Of a stretch of 64,000 nt of DNA, positions 25,625 to 34,394 are shown one piece after another; the first letter of the stretch is position 1, and each line of letters starts with the position of its first letter. The notes beneath the pieces are model-generated. The model was given only the letters and a program-made list of their open reading frames with translations. It did not search any database and was not told where the DNA came from. The stretch comes from Ruminiclostridium hungatei (GTDB taxonomy: Bacteria; Bacillota; Clostridia; Acetivibrionales; DSM-1351). The DNA is taken from the NCBI RefSeq assembly GCF_002051585.1, contig NZ_MZGX01000022.1, positions 1-64,000 of the forward strand. The letters run 5' to 3'. The translations under genes and the position numbers were made by a program.

Positions 25625-26929
25625 ATGTTGGAAGAAAGTTACATACCCTCAGCCGGAACCAAGTCCGATTCCATGGGTATAGAAAAAATATTTACAGTAA
25701 AACGCCAGCCCTTTTCAAGATTCCAGACACTGCTTAAATTTCTGGGCCCTGCCTTTATTGTGAGCGTGGCTTATGTCGACCCCGGCAACTTTGCAACCAA
25801 TATCAGCGGAGGTTCCAAATTCAATTACAATCTTGTCTGGGTCATCCTCTGGAGCAATATTATGGCAATCTTTCTGCAGTCCCTTTCCGCAAAGCTTGGA
25901 ATCGCAACGGGCTATAACCTTCCTCAGATGTGCGGCAGGGTTTTTTCCCGCAAGACAAACTGGGGTCTATGGGTAGTGGCCGAGCTGGCCGCCATGGCTA
26001 CTAATCTGGCGGAGTTCCTTGGCTGTACCCTGGGCCTTTATCTGCTTTTTCGCATTCCCATGCTCTGGGCGGGCCTGTTAACGGCAGTGCTGACTTTTTT
26101 TATAGTATATATGGGAAAATACGGCCAGCGGATGCTTGAGATCATTATCTCAGTATTGGTGGCAGTTATCTGCATTTCATACACACTGGAGGTTTTTCTG
26201 GCGAAACCCGATTGGACACAGGCGGGGCTTCATGCAATAATCCCGTCACTGCCGGGAGGAGAAGCCGTCATGATAGCAGTGGGCATGCTGGGAGCTACCG
26301 TAATGCCCCATGTGATTTACCTGCACTCCCAACTTGTACAGCAGAGAAACGGCAATCACACCGAACAGCAGAAAAAAAGGCATTTGAGAATGGAGCGGAT
26401 AGACATCACCGTGGCAATGAATATTGCTTTTATAATTAATGCAGCCATGGTGATTGTCTCTGCCGCGGTATTCTATCGCAACGGCATGGCCGTAGAAACA
26501 ATAGAAGAGGCACACAGGTCACTGTCACCCTTGCTGGGAGCCGCCTCAAGCGGAGCTTTCGGGCTGGCGCTGATTGCCTCCGGCTTATCCTCCTCAGTGG
26601 TGGGAACAATGGCAGGCACAACCATAATGCAGGGTTTCGTGGGCCTGAAAATAAGTGACAATATTACAAGGCTTGTAACCATGCTGCCGGCCATGCTCAT
26701 AATTATCCTGGGGATAAATCCGATGCAGGCGCTGGTAATAAGCCAGGTTGCTCTGAGCTTCATCCTTCCGGCCGCAATAATCCCCATGCTGATAATAACA
26801 CGGCGCAGGGACCTTATGGGTTCACTTGTAAACAGGTCCATAACCAATGTTGCAGGCTGGATCATTGCAGGCATTATAATCGTCGCCAACGCAGTACTGC
26901 TGTTCCTTACCTTCAGCGGCGGCATGTAA
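25625..26929 (+). CDS. mntH: Nramp-type divalent metal transporter
   Basis: A 434-residue proton-coupled importer of Mn(II) and Fe(II). The two signature metal sites are present: AYVDPGNFATN in the first helix (near residue 52) and GATVMPHVIYLHSQL in the sixth (near residue 225). About eleven hydrophobic helices follow the Nramp pattern, and the conserved SLLSPLLG-type loop is seen as HRSLSPLLGAASS. GAGGTG lies before the ATG. With an MntR-type regulator next door, manganese import is the likely role. Confidence 0.92.
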   Translation: MLEESYIPSAGTKSDSMGIEKIFTVKRQPFSRFQTLLKFLGPAFIVSVAYVDPGNFATNISGGSKFNYNLVWVILWSNIMAIFLQSLSAKLGIATGYNLPQMCGRVFSRKTNWGLWVVAELAAMATNLAEFLGCTLGLYLLFRIPMLWAGLLTAVLTFFIVYMGKYGQRMLEIIISVLVAVICISYTLEVFLAKPDWTQAGLHAIIPSLPGGEAVMIAVGMLGATVMPHVIYLHSQLVQQRNGNHTEQQKKRHLRMERIDITVAMNIAFIINAAMVIVSAAVFYRNGMAVETIEEAHRSLSPLLGAASSGAFGLALIASGLSSSVVGTMAGTTIMQGFVGLKISDNITRLVTMLPAMLIIILGINPMQALVISQVALSFILPAAIIPMLIITRRRDLMGSLVNRSITNVAGWIIAGIIIVANAVLLFLTFSGGM

Positions 26930-26932
26930 TCC

Positions 26933-26973
26933 AAAAAGGAGCTGCGCACTTGTATTTTGTGCTGCAGCTCCTT
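26933..26973 (-). terminator. Terminator of metG, shared with mntH end
   Basis: AAGGAGCTGC (26936-26945) and GCAGCTCCTT (26964-26973) form a 10-bp perfect stem extended by further pairs inside. On minus it is followed by TTTTT, so it chiefly ends the metG transcript; mntH ends just before it. Confidence 0.88.
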
Positions 26974-26977
26974 GAAA

Positions 26978-28621
26978 CTATGCTTGAGACAGCCTTCTTA
27001 CCTCTTCCTCCACTCTTTTTTTATCAATTCTCTCAAATAATATGCCTGTCTCAGGCAGGCAATAGCCTGCGGGCACAAATTGCCGCCTCCAGCAGTCCTT
27101 GAGCCCCAGCCAGCTTTGAAGCTTTTCAGAAGAAAAGGGGATAAACGGCTTAAGCAGCACTGAAAGATTGGCTATGATCTGCAGGCAGTTGAAAATCGTG
27201 TTCCGGCATTCTTCAGGCGCTGTAGTCCTGGTCTCCCAGGGCTTGTGTGTATCAAAATACTTGTTGGACCACCTGACGAAATCAAACAGGACATCCAGTG
27301 CTTCCTTAAATGCACCGTTTTCTATTCTCCTGCCGGTATCTTCATACAGCTCCCCAAGCTTTTCAGATATTTCGCAATCAATGCCGCCTCCGGGTATCAG
27401 CCCCTCAAAATATTTTGCAACAAAAGCCAGATTCCTGTTTGCGAAATTACCATATGCCCCCAGTAATTCTCCATTATGGCTGTTTACATATTCTCTCCAC
27501 GTAAAATCCGTATCCCTTTTTTCAGGGCCGTTGGTTATCAGAAAATATCTGATGGAGTCGGCATGGAAGCTGTCCAGCATATCCTTTACCCAGACAGCAT
27601 GCTTTTTGCTGGTTGACAGCTTTCTACCCTCCAGAGTCAGGTATTCACAGGATATAATTTCGTCTGGAAGCCGCCAGCCGGCTCCGTTTGCCAGCAAAAG
27701 CCCCGGCAGTATTATTGAGTGGAAGGGAATATTATCCTTTCCGTGAACATAGTAGTGTTTTGAATTTTCTCCGAACCAGAGTTCCTTGAAATCATCCCCC
27801 CTGCTTTCTGCCACCTGCAAGCTGCCTGACAAATACCCAAGTACATTTTCCGCCCAGATATAGATTTTTTTGTTGTCATAACCGGACTTGGGAACCTCAA
27901 TGCCCCAATCTAAATCTCTGGTGACAGCCCGGTCTCTCAAACCTTCATTTATATATTTTTTTGAAAATGCCAGGGCATTTTTTCTCCAGTCCGGATGTCT
28001 GCCGATATAGGCTTCAAGTTCTCCGGACAGTTCTGAAAGCGCCAGGTACAGATGCCTGGTCTCCCTGAACTCCGGTGTGGCCGTGCATACCGAGCAGTGC
28101 GGAGCCACCAGCAGCTCAGGTTCCAATACCTTGCCGCAGGAATCGCACTGATCCCCTCTTGCAGCCTGCCCGCACTCAGGGCACTTGCCCTCCACAAACC
28201 TGTCGGCCAGGAAACAGTTGCATACGGTGCAAAAAGCCTGGGGAGCGCTCTTTTCATATATATATTTTCCTTCATACATTGTACTGTGAAAATCTTGTAC
28301 AAACTCCCGGTGCTCTTCTGAAGATGTCCTGTCATATGAATCAAAGGTGAAACCCAGACGTCTGAAGCATTCCTGAAACTCCTGATGGTAGAAGTCGCTG
28401 ATTTCCCGGGGCGTTTTTTGCTCCTGTCTTGCCCTGATAGCCACAGGCGTTCCGTGGCAATCACTGCCCGACACATAGAACACCCGGTCTCCCTTTGCCC
28501 TGTGGTATCTGGCCAGTATATCTCCCGGTATAAGCGCCGAGACCCTTCCAATATGGAGGGAACCGTTTGCATAAGGCCATGCGCCCCCTATCAATATATT
28601 CCTGCATTCTTCGTTATTCAT
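26978..28621 (-). CDS. metG: Methionine-tRNA ligase
   Basis: A class I aminoacyl-tRNA synthetase of 547 residues. The ATP-binding HIGH motif appears as GSLHIGRVSA near residue 21, and KMSKS as EGRKLSTSKKH near 325. The zinc-binding connective region has four CxxC knuckles (CTVCNC, CPEC, CDSC, CSVC), the MetG1 pattern. WAENVLGYLS and the anticodon-binding helices WSNKYFDTHKPWE complete it. It lacks the C-terminal tRNA-binding domain of longer forms. The ATG at 28621 follows GGGAGG by five bases. Expression is controlled by the T-box leader upstream. Confidence 0.94.
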   Translation of the reverse strand: MNNEECRNILIGGAWPYANGSLHIGRVSALIPGDILARYHRAKGDRVFYVSGSDCHGTPVAIRARQEQKTPREISDFYHQEFQECFRRLGFTFDSYDRTSSEEHREFVQDFHSTMYEGKYIYEKSAPQAFCTVCNCFLADRFVEGKCPECGQAARGDQCDSCGKVLEPELLVAPHCSVCTATPEFRETRHLYLALSELSGELEAYIGRHPDWRKNALAFSKKYINEGLRDRAVTRDLDWGIEVPKSGYDNKKIYIWAENVLGYLSGSLQVAESRGDDFKELWFGENSKHYYVHGKDNIPFHSIILPGLLLANGAGWRLPDEIISCEYLTLEGRKLSTSKKHAVWVKDMLDSFHADSIRYFLITNGPEKRDTDFTWREYVNSHNGELLGAYGNFANRNLAFVAKYFEGLIPGGGIDCEISEKLGELYEDTGRRIENGAFKEALDVLFDFVRWSNKYFDTHKPWETRTTAPEECRNTIFNCLQIIANLSVLLKPFIPFSSEKLQSWLGLKDCWRRQFVPAGYCLPETGILFERIDKKRVEEEVRRLSQA

Positions 28622-28693
28622 TGTATCCTCCCTTTCGGTGCCTTTCAGCGGCACAAATACTTATTTGAAATCTGAAACAAAAAAAAGACAATA

Positions 28694-29010
28694 AAAAACT
28701 CCCACCTCCGAAAATATTATTTTCGGAGACGAGAGTATGACTTCGTGTTACCACCCCAAATTTACCCGCGCCTCACAACACAGGCCTCATCAAGTACGGA
28801 TGCTGAAGCTGCAAACAAGTTGCGGCTGTGTTTCACCTTATACTTTATCACTATAACGGGTGAGACCGTCGCAGCCTTATACCCGTATGCAGGTGTTCGG
28901 TGCGCAACTCCAAGACCATATTCAGTACCTTCAAGCTATATCCTCTCTCAGCAACAGGACTCTCTGTGAATGTATCGGGTACCTACTCTTCTTTTCGCAG
29001 TCTTTACAGT
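28694..29010 (-). promoter_or_regulatory. T-box leader of metG, Met (AUG) specifier
   Basis: The T-box sequence GGGGTGGTAACACG is at 28757-28744, just before a terminator stem CTCCGAAAAT with its partner (28706-28730) and a T-run ending at 28694. Stem I shows the conserved AGAGAGTC...GCTGAGAG apical elements and GAATATGGTCTTGGAGTTGC on its 3' side, with the codon ATG at 28919-28917 in the specifier position. Uncharged tRNA-Met would stabilise the antiterminator and turn metG on. The 5' end is approximate. Confidence 0.92.
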
Positions 29011-29133
29011 CATCTCATAAAAATAGAAACAAACTCTTTTTTTGAGACTTTATTCAATCAAATAACTTTTTTATATTATATGCCAGCTATAATTTTGTGT
29101 CAACGCATTTTCCGGCTTTTCTCCGACCACTTT

Positions 29134-30144
29134 TCAGTTAATCTTTTCCTGCCGGCCGGCAGCTTCACAGCAGACACTCTTATGTCCGGCGGGAATATAG
29201 GAAAATGGATTCAACGCCATTTGCAGGACAGCTATTCCCTTTATCACCCAAAGCAGGAAGATTACAGGTGAATAAAAAACGTATAACGGCTTGGTTCTCA
29301 GCCAGGGCTTTATTGTGAATATCATTCCCAGACATCCGAAGGCAGGCAGCGCAATAAAAAACGACAGGAAGAATAATATCCTGTACCAGATATTGAAGCA
29401 TCTGGCAGAAATATTTCCGCCCATCTGAAGAAAATAGATATGCTTTCCCCAGGAATACGCATGTTTGAATACTCCCTTTGCGGAATCCCTGTCATAATGC
29501 CTTACGGCAGGTTGTGGAGAAAAATATATTTTTTCACCTGCTCTGCGCAGTTCACTGATTAACGCAACATCCTCTCCGGTTTCCAGACATTCATTGAATA
29601 CCTTATCCCTCAGAGGCAATTTTGACATTTTAAAGCTTATATTTGCAGAAGGCGGAGAATAAGACCTGTTGAGCTCCCGGACCGCTCCTGCCGGAACTGA
29701 CGGAGCCCAGCTCATAATCCTGTCAGCCACAGCCCAAAAGCCCTTTCCGACTCCATTTATTCCCGCACCAAAGCAGGCTATATCAGGGAATGCTTTATGA
29801 AGCTCAATATGCTTCCGGATAAAATCCTCAGCTACTTCACAATCACTGTCCAGCATTATCAGGATGTCCACATTATTTGTCCTGCACCAGCTTATGGATG
29901 TATTTCTGGCCGCCGTGACTCCCATATTTTTTTCATGTTTTACATAGAAAGCATTGTTCCGTTGAAATAGCTGCCTTTTCAATACCGAAGCCTGAAACTC
30001 CTGGCTGCTGCCGTCATCAACCAAAAGCAGCAGAATATTGTCCTGGTCCAATTGTTTCTCCAACCTGTCCAGGCAGCGGTTAATCAGGTCAAGCCTGTTG
30101 TAGACCGGAATCGCAATACATGTAGTCAGTTGAATGTTTGCCAT
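29134..30144 (-). CDS. Glycosyltransferase family 2 with C-terminal membrane helices
   Basis: A 336-residue GT-A fold enzyme. The N-terminus is IAIPVYNRLDLINRCLDRLE, followed by LLVDDGSSQ, GVTAARNTSI and the metal-binding DxD as IMLDSDCEV. The acceptor-side signature CLETGEDVALISELRRAG corresponds to the ED motif. Three hydrophobic helices at the C-terminus (about 247-275, 290-312) anchor it to the membrane. It would add sugars to a lipid-linked repeat unit. It is the last gene of the polysaccharide operon; GGAAA lies upstream of the ATG. Confidence 0.88.
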   Translation of the reverse strand: MANIQLTTCIAIPVYNRLDLINRCLDRLEKQLDQDNILLLLVDDGSSQEFQASVLKRQLFQRNNAFYVKHEKNMGVTAARNTSISWCRTNNVDILIMLDSDCEVAEDFIRKHIELHKAFPDIACFGAGINGVGKGFWAVADRIMSWAPSVPAGAVRELNRSYSPPSANISFKMSKLPLRDKVFNECLETGEDVALISELRRAGEKIYFSPQPAVRHYDRDSAKGVFKHAYSWGKHIYFLQMGGNISARCFNIWYRILFFLSFFIALPAFGCLGMIFTIKPWLRTKPLYVFYSPVIFLLWVIKGIAVLQMALNPFSYIPAGHKSVCCEAAGRQEKIN

Positions 30145-30184
30145 CTTGTGTTATTTCCTTTCGATTTATACTCACATACAGCTC

Positions 30185-31516
30185 TTATCTGGGGACGCTT
30201 TCCTTTATCATGGCGAAGCCGTACGAAAAAATGCATGAAACCTTAATCCCCAACTCTTTCTTTAGCATAATCAATCCGGCCAGCAGCCCGGACAAAAGAT
30301 TGAGGTTTGTAACAACGGCAACAGCTACCATTGAATCGAATACCCTGATAGCCCAAATGTCACCCACAATATTAATTACCACCATAATAGAAACCTTTAT
30401 AAAATTAAGCTGCGGCCTGTTTATGCTGTCCAGCGTAGTTCCGGTAATGCTGTCTACAGGCAGTATCAGACCGTATATAAGCAGTATATGGAAAATGTGG
30501 AGCACCGTGGGATTGCCCATATACCCGGCTCCCCCGAAAATCCATATCAAATACGGCGCAAGCAGGTACATCAATCCCGTCAGGGGTATGAACAGGTACG
30601 TCAATACGCCGGCGTATCTGTAATATATGTTTCTTGCCATGCCATAATTTCCGTCAGAGCTGGCTCTTGATATTTTAGGAACTATGACTGCAATAAACCC
30701 CATAAGGGGAACATTTAAAATATCAATCAGTCTCAGAGGTATTACAAATAGTGCCGCATCCGACTTCGTCATCAGAAATGCAATAATTATTGCGTCAGAC
30801 TCTCTGAGAATATTAAAGCCGATATACGTTCCCATGGAATACTTTCCGTACATTATAAGCTTCCTGATTTGAGCCTTTTGAAAATGGAACAGGTGTATTA
30901 TGCCGGACCAGCTTTTAAAAAAGCATATGAATGCGTTTATCATATGAGAAAGCACATATGCAGGCACAACGTACAGGATATCCAATTTCATCCGCATGTT
31001 GAGCAGCAGGAACAGCACGAAAAATCCCATCCCTGCGGCTCGTAGAACGAGTATGCCCGCAAACCGGTTTTCGCTCTGAAGTATTGCAAGGCTCTGGTTT
31101 ACAGGGAGCTTAACCAGAGCCAGCACCGGGAAAAACAGCAAAAGCAGGGTAAGCCCGTACTGTCTTTCGGCCAGATGTGTCAGTCTCAATATACTGAAGG
31201 ACAATACCGACAACGCGAAGATTATAATTATCTGAATAATCCATGAGGAACCGGTCAATTTAGCCTTTTCACAGGAGTCAATTGATTCTGAATGGAATTT
31301 GACCAGCGAAAAGGAGCCTATTCCAAAAATCATCCTGTCAATAAGTGTAAAGCCGGAATAGAAGATAATCCACTCTCCGAAGGTTCCCTGAGAATAGGTA
31401 TGAGCCATCAGAAACAGTACAGAAGCCTCAAACAGTGCAAAGCACCCGCTGCCCATGAGAGACAGGAAGTTTTCATTTTTATATACCGCTTTCAGGGCTG
31501 CAAAGTTCCTGTCCAT
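30185..31516 (-). CDS. Polysaccharide flippase (Wzx/MATE-like)
   Basis: A 443-residue protein with about twelve hydrophobic segments, organised like the polysaccharide transport (PST/MOP) family that flips lipid-linked oligosaccharides outward. Typical features are an N-terminal region FLSLMGSGCFALFEASVLFLMAHTY, the RLIDILNVPLMGFIAVIVPKISR segment, and a central positively charged loop. The ATG at 31516 is preferred because AGGTGG is eight bases upstream. It overlaps the last base of the epimerase stop (TAATG), so translation is coupled. Confidence 0.8.
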   Translation of the reverse strand: MDRNFAALKAVYKNENFLSLMGSGCFALFEASVLFLMAHTYSQGTFGEWIIFYSGFTLIDRMIFGIGSFSLVKFHSESIDSCEKAKLTGSSWIIQIIIIFALSVLSFSILRLTHLAERQYGLTLLLLFFPVLALVKLPVNQSLAILQSENRFAGILVLRAAGMGFFVLFLLLNMRMKLDILYVVPAYVLSHMINAFICFFKSWSGIIHLFHFQKAQIRKLIMYGKYSMGTYIGFNILRESDAIIIAFLMTKSDAALFVIPLRLIDILNVPLMGFIAVIVPKISRASSDGNYGMARNIYYRYAGVLTYLFIPLTGLMYLLAPYLIWIFGGAGYMGNPTVLHIFHILLIYGLILPVDSITGTTLDSINRPQLNFIKVSIMVVINIVGDIWAIRVFDSMVAVAVVTNLNLLSGLLAGLIMLKKELGIKVSCIFSYGFAMIKESVPR

Positions 31517-32553
31517 TATGAAAACCACCTGAGCAAATGTATAATTCTCATATTTTCAACCTTCCTGTGGGGCGATACTCCCTTTCTGCCATCAATTTCG
31601 TTTTTGTTTTCATGATAGTAGCAGTACGCTTTGTACAACATCTCCTCGTTTGTCAGACTGGGCTTCCAGCCCAGAACTTTTTTGATTTTGGCAGTGTCGA
31701 AAATAAAGCTTTCCGCTATCATTTTATAGTGATATGGCCCCATGGGAGACAGCCTGAGCTTAAAGGCAACCTTCATTCCAAATAGGGTTAATTTCTTTGG
31801 AAGACTCTTGATTCTGGATTTTGAACCGGCCTTTTCTATTACATAGCTGTATACTGCGTTAAAAGACTTAACATTGTCAGAGCCAATATTGAAAATCTCC
31901 GTTCCCTTGTGGTGGACAGATTTCAAGCAGGCATCAGCCAGGTCTTCCGCGTATATGAACTGATAAAAGTTATTTCCTTTCCCGACGACCCAGATTTTTC
32001 TGTTTTCATATATGAATTGAAAAAGAATTCCCAGGAGTCCAAGCCGGCCTGAATCAATAATGGTGGGACAACGTATTATTACACTGTCAAACCATTCTCC
32101 GCATGCAAGCAGTATTTTTTCCCCTTCCAGCTTGGTCTTTCCATAAAGTTCCACCGGACAGGGTGCATCCTCCTCTACAATCGGCCTGTCGAACCTGTTT
32201 CCCCAAAGGCAATTTGAAGAGGTAAAGACCACCTTTTTTATACCATATTTTTTTGCAAGGCGCGCAATATTTTCCGTACCTTCCACATTGGTCGACCACA
32301 GCACCTTTTTGCTGTTTATTCCATGGCCCAAAATCGCAGCGCAGTGAATAATTGCAGTAATTTTATGTTGTCCTGCTATCCTGTCCAGCCCGCTGAAGTT
32401 TCTTATATCCTCCTGATAATGAATGACACTGGAATGTTCAAACTCCGAGGGCACAATATCCACGTTGATGCATTCGTATCCCTCACCCGTCAAATACCTT
32501 AACAATATTTGACCAAAAAAACCCGAACCACCGGTTACTAAAATTTTATCCAT
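31516..32553 (-). CDS. NAD-dependent epimerase/dehydratase (extended SDR)
   Basis: A 345-residue nucleotide-sugar enzyme. The N-terminal NAD site reads VTGGSGFFGQILLRYL, followed by the acidic residue in INVDIVP, AIIHCAA, the catalytic Ser/Thr in VVFTSSNCLWG, and YGKTK as the YxxxK motif. The C-terminal domain shows YQFIYAEDLADACL and FNIGSDNVKSFNAVY. It probably interconverts UDP- or dTDP-sugars for the surface polymer; the exact sugar is unknown. It is coupled to the flippase gene. Confidence 0.87.
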   Translation of the reverse strand: MDKILVTGGSGFFGQILLRYLTGEGYECINVDIVPSEFEHSSVIHYQEDIRNFSGLDRIAGQHKITAIIHCAAILGHGINSKKVLWSTNVEGTENIARLAKKYGIKKVVFTSSNCLWGNRFDRPIVEEDAPCPVELYGKTKLEGEKILLACGEWFDSVIIRCPTIIDSGRLGLLGILFQFIYENRKIWVVGKGNNFYQFIYAEDLADACLKSVHHKGTEIFNIGSDNVKSFNAVYSYVIEKAGSKSRIKSLPKKLTLFGMKVAFKLRLSPMGPYHYKMIAESFIFDTAKIKKVLGWKPSLTNEEMLYKAYCYYHENKNEIDGRKGVSPHRKVENMRIIHLLRWFS

Positions 32554-32574
32554 TCTGAATCTTCCTTTACCGAA

Positions 32575-33258
32575 TTATTTATTAAATTCATTATTTTCCA
32601 GCACGCCCTTACTTTTCAGCAGGCGTTTCAGAGGATTGTTCTTAGAATATGCAAGGTATAGTATAAGAGCTATAATTACAAAGTGAACGGCTATAAAAAT
32701 ATAGGCCTCATTTTTGGTCAGGACTCTCCCGAGAAAAACTGTCATGTGGTTTGCCCAGTCCCAGTTTTCAGGAATTTGATACCCTGGTACAATGGCAATT
32801 CTCACATACTGGGAAGTTAAATCTTCTATGCCTGAAATCATAAATATAATGGATATTGCTCCAAAGATACCCACATCTTTGCTCTTCATCCCTCCGCAGC
32901 GCAATGCAAACGCCAATGCCAGGATTATAAACGGAGTCAGGAGTTGCAGCAGCAGGTAAAACTCTTCATAAGTAACCTGCTCTATGAAGTAGTAAATAAG
33001 TTTTGCAACTCCATAGCAGAAGAATACACCAAAGGCCGATACGCAAAACAGCAATTTTACAGGGGTACTGATCTTTTCAAAGGGGAAGAAGCATATGGCC
33101 ATGATTGCAAAGACGAAGGGCACGAGTTTAAAGAAAAAGACACCCAGGTTGGCAATTTTCAAGGCGTGCTCATCCCAACTCAATATGAACAGAGCCGCGG
33201 CACCGGCAATCAGTACACAAAACACAGAAATTAAAATATCTTTCACATTCTTAGTCAT
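32575..33258 (-). CDS. Multi-pass membrane protein of unknown function
   Basis: A 227-residue integral membrane protein with about six hydrophobic helices (roughly 8-27, 36-58, 68-90, 103-120, 129-146, 188-205). A loop with YQIPENWDWANHMTVFLGRVL lies before the last helix and is probably extracytoplasmic. No family is recognised. It sits within the polysaccharide operon, between the radical SAM and epimerase genes, so a role in making or anchoring the polymer is likely (inference). Confidence 0.7.
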   Translation of the reverse strand: MTKNVKDILISVFCVLIAGAAALFILSWDEHALKIANLGVFFFKLVPFVFAIMAICFFPFEKISTPVKLLFCVSAFGVFFCYGVAKLIYYFIEQVTYEEFYLLLQLLTPFIILALAFALRCGGMKSKDVGIFGAISIIFMISGIEDLTSQYVRIAIVPGYQIPENWDWANHMTVFLGRVLTKNEAYIFIAVHFVIIALILYLAYSKNNPLKRLLKSKGVLENNEFNK

Positions 33259-33296
33259 AATTTAACCTCACTTAATTTATTTTTAAAAATTTATAA

Positions 33297-34331
33297 CTAC
33301 TTGCTGAACAATGTCCCAAAGCTTTTTCCGGGACAGTTTATGCATATCTTGGGAACCTTTCCTGAAATAAGACTGGCCCTGAATTCACTATATGGGACAT
33401 CATTCCATATCTCACTGAAGGACTTTGTGTTTAAATTGCCCATGGGCCATTCATTGCTGTAGTCATAGCAGCAAGGCAGTACGGTCCCGTCAGAAAGAAC
33501 AACGGTGGAGTTCCACGGTCTTGTGCAGAGTTTCCGGGTGTTTTTCCCGCCCTGCTTCAATCTCAGATTTTTCTTGGTTGGAAGATATTCCTCAAGATTA
33601 TCCCCTCTATAGCTGAAATACTTGATAACATAATCATCAACCCCCAGATCTTTTGCGAAAGCTTTAATACTGGAGGTGCCCTCTATTTCATCCGCATTGT
33701 TTTTCATAAGAATAAACTGTACTGAAACCCATGGCTTTGACAACTTAAAGGTATTTCTTCTGAGTATAAAATCCCTGACATTATTTTTGAGTATTGATAG
33801 TTCTCCGCCTTTTCTGTAGTACCTGTATGTTTCTTCATTGATGCTGTCAACGGAAATACTCATTTTGTCAGGCAAATATCCTGAAACACCGGTGTTCCCG
33901 TTAAAAAAAGCCTTTTCGGTAAGCTTATCCAATAGCTGCGCATTGGTGTGCATTTCCACCAGAAACTTTTTATCTACCGCGCACTTGATCATGTGCTCTA
34001 TATTTTTATTCATAAGAGGCTCTCCGTAATTCCACAGCGCAAGATAAAAGGCATGGGAAGACAGGCTGCCCACAACCGAGGAAAAAAAGTCCGCCGTCAT
34101 ATCGGGCCTCATGCCCAAAGTGCCTTCAATCACTGCCGGGCACATAGGGCATCTGAGATTGCACTTGTTGGTAGGCTCTATCATCACTGCCATAGGACGG
34201 GCTTTTGCACGGGGAGCCGGAAAAATCCTGTCTATGAGATAAAGCAAAAAATTGAATATTCTTGGAAGGGAGATTATTCTTGCAAATCTCCACTTCAAGC
34301 GGTTTACTTCCGTGAAGGTTCTTTTAATCAT
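33297..34331 (-). CDS. Radical SAM/SPASM protein in polysaccharide operon
   Basis: A 344-residue iron-sulphur enzyme. The radical SAM cluster motif is TNKCNLRCPMCPAV (CxxxCxxC, near residue 56), followed by the glycine-rich NYGEPLMNKNIEHMI. The C-terminal SPASM region has KLCTRPWNSTVVLSDGTVLPCCYDYS and ICINCPGKSF, which bind an auxiliary cluster. SPASM enzymes modify peptides or sugars. In this operon, a carbohydrate substrate such as dehydrogenation or epimerisation of a sugar is plausible but unproven. The first 45 residues are basic and hydrophobic and may contact the membrane. Confidence 0.87.
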   Translation of the reverse strand: MIKRTFTEVNRLKWRFARIISLPRIFNFLLYLIDRIFPAPRAKARPMAVMIEPTNKCNLRCPMCPAVIEGTLGMRPDMTADFFSSVVGSLSSHAFYLALWNYGEPLMNKNIEHMIKCAVDKKFLVEMHTNAQLLDKLTEKAFFNGNTGVSGYLPDKMSISVDSINEETYRYYRKGGELSILKNNVRDFILRRNTFKLSKPWVSVQFILMKNNADEIEGTSSIKAFAKDLGVDDYVIKYFSYRGDNLEEYLPTKKNLRLKQGGKNTRKLCTRPWNSTVVLSDGTVLPCCYDYSNEWPMGNLNTKSFSEIWNDVPYSEFRASLISGKVPKICINCPGKSFGTLFSK

Positions 34332-34394
34332 ATATGATACTCCTGTTCTGCCTGGTGTTGATTTAAGGCAGTATTGACTTGCCGGGAATTTACT

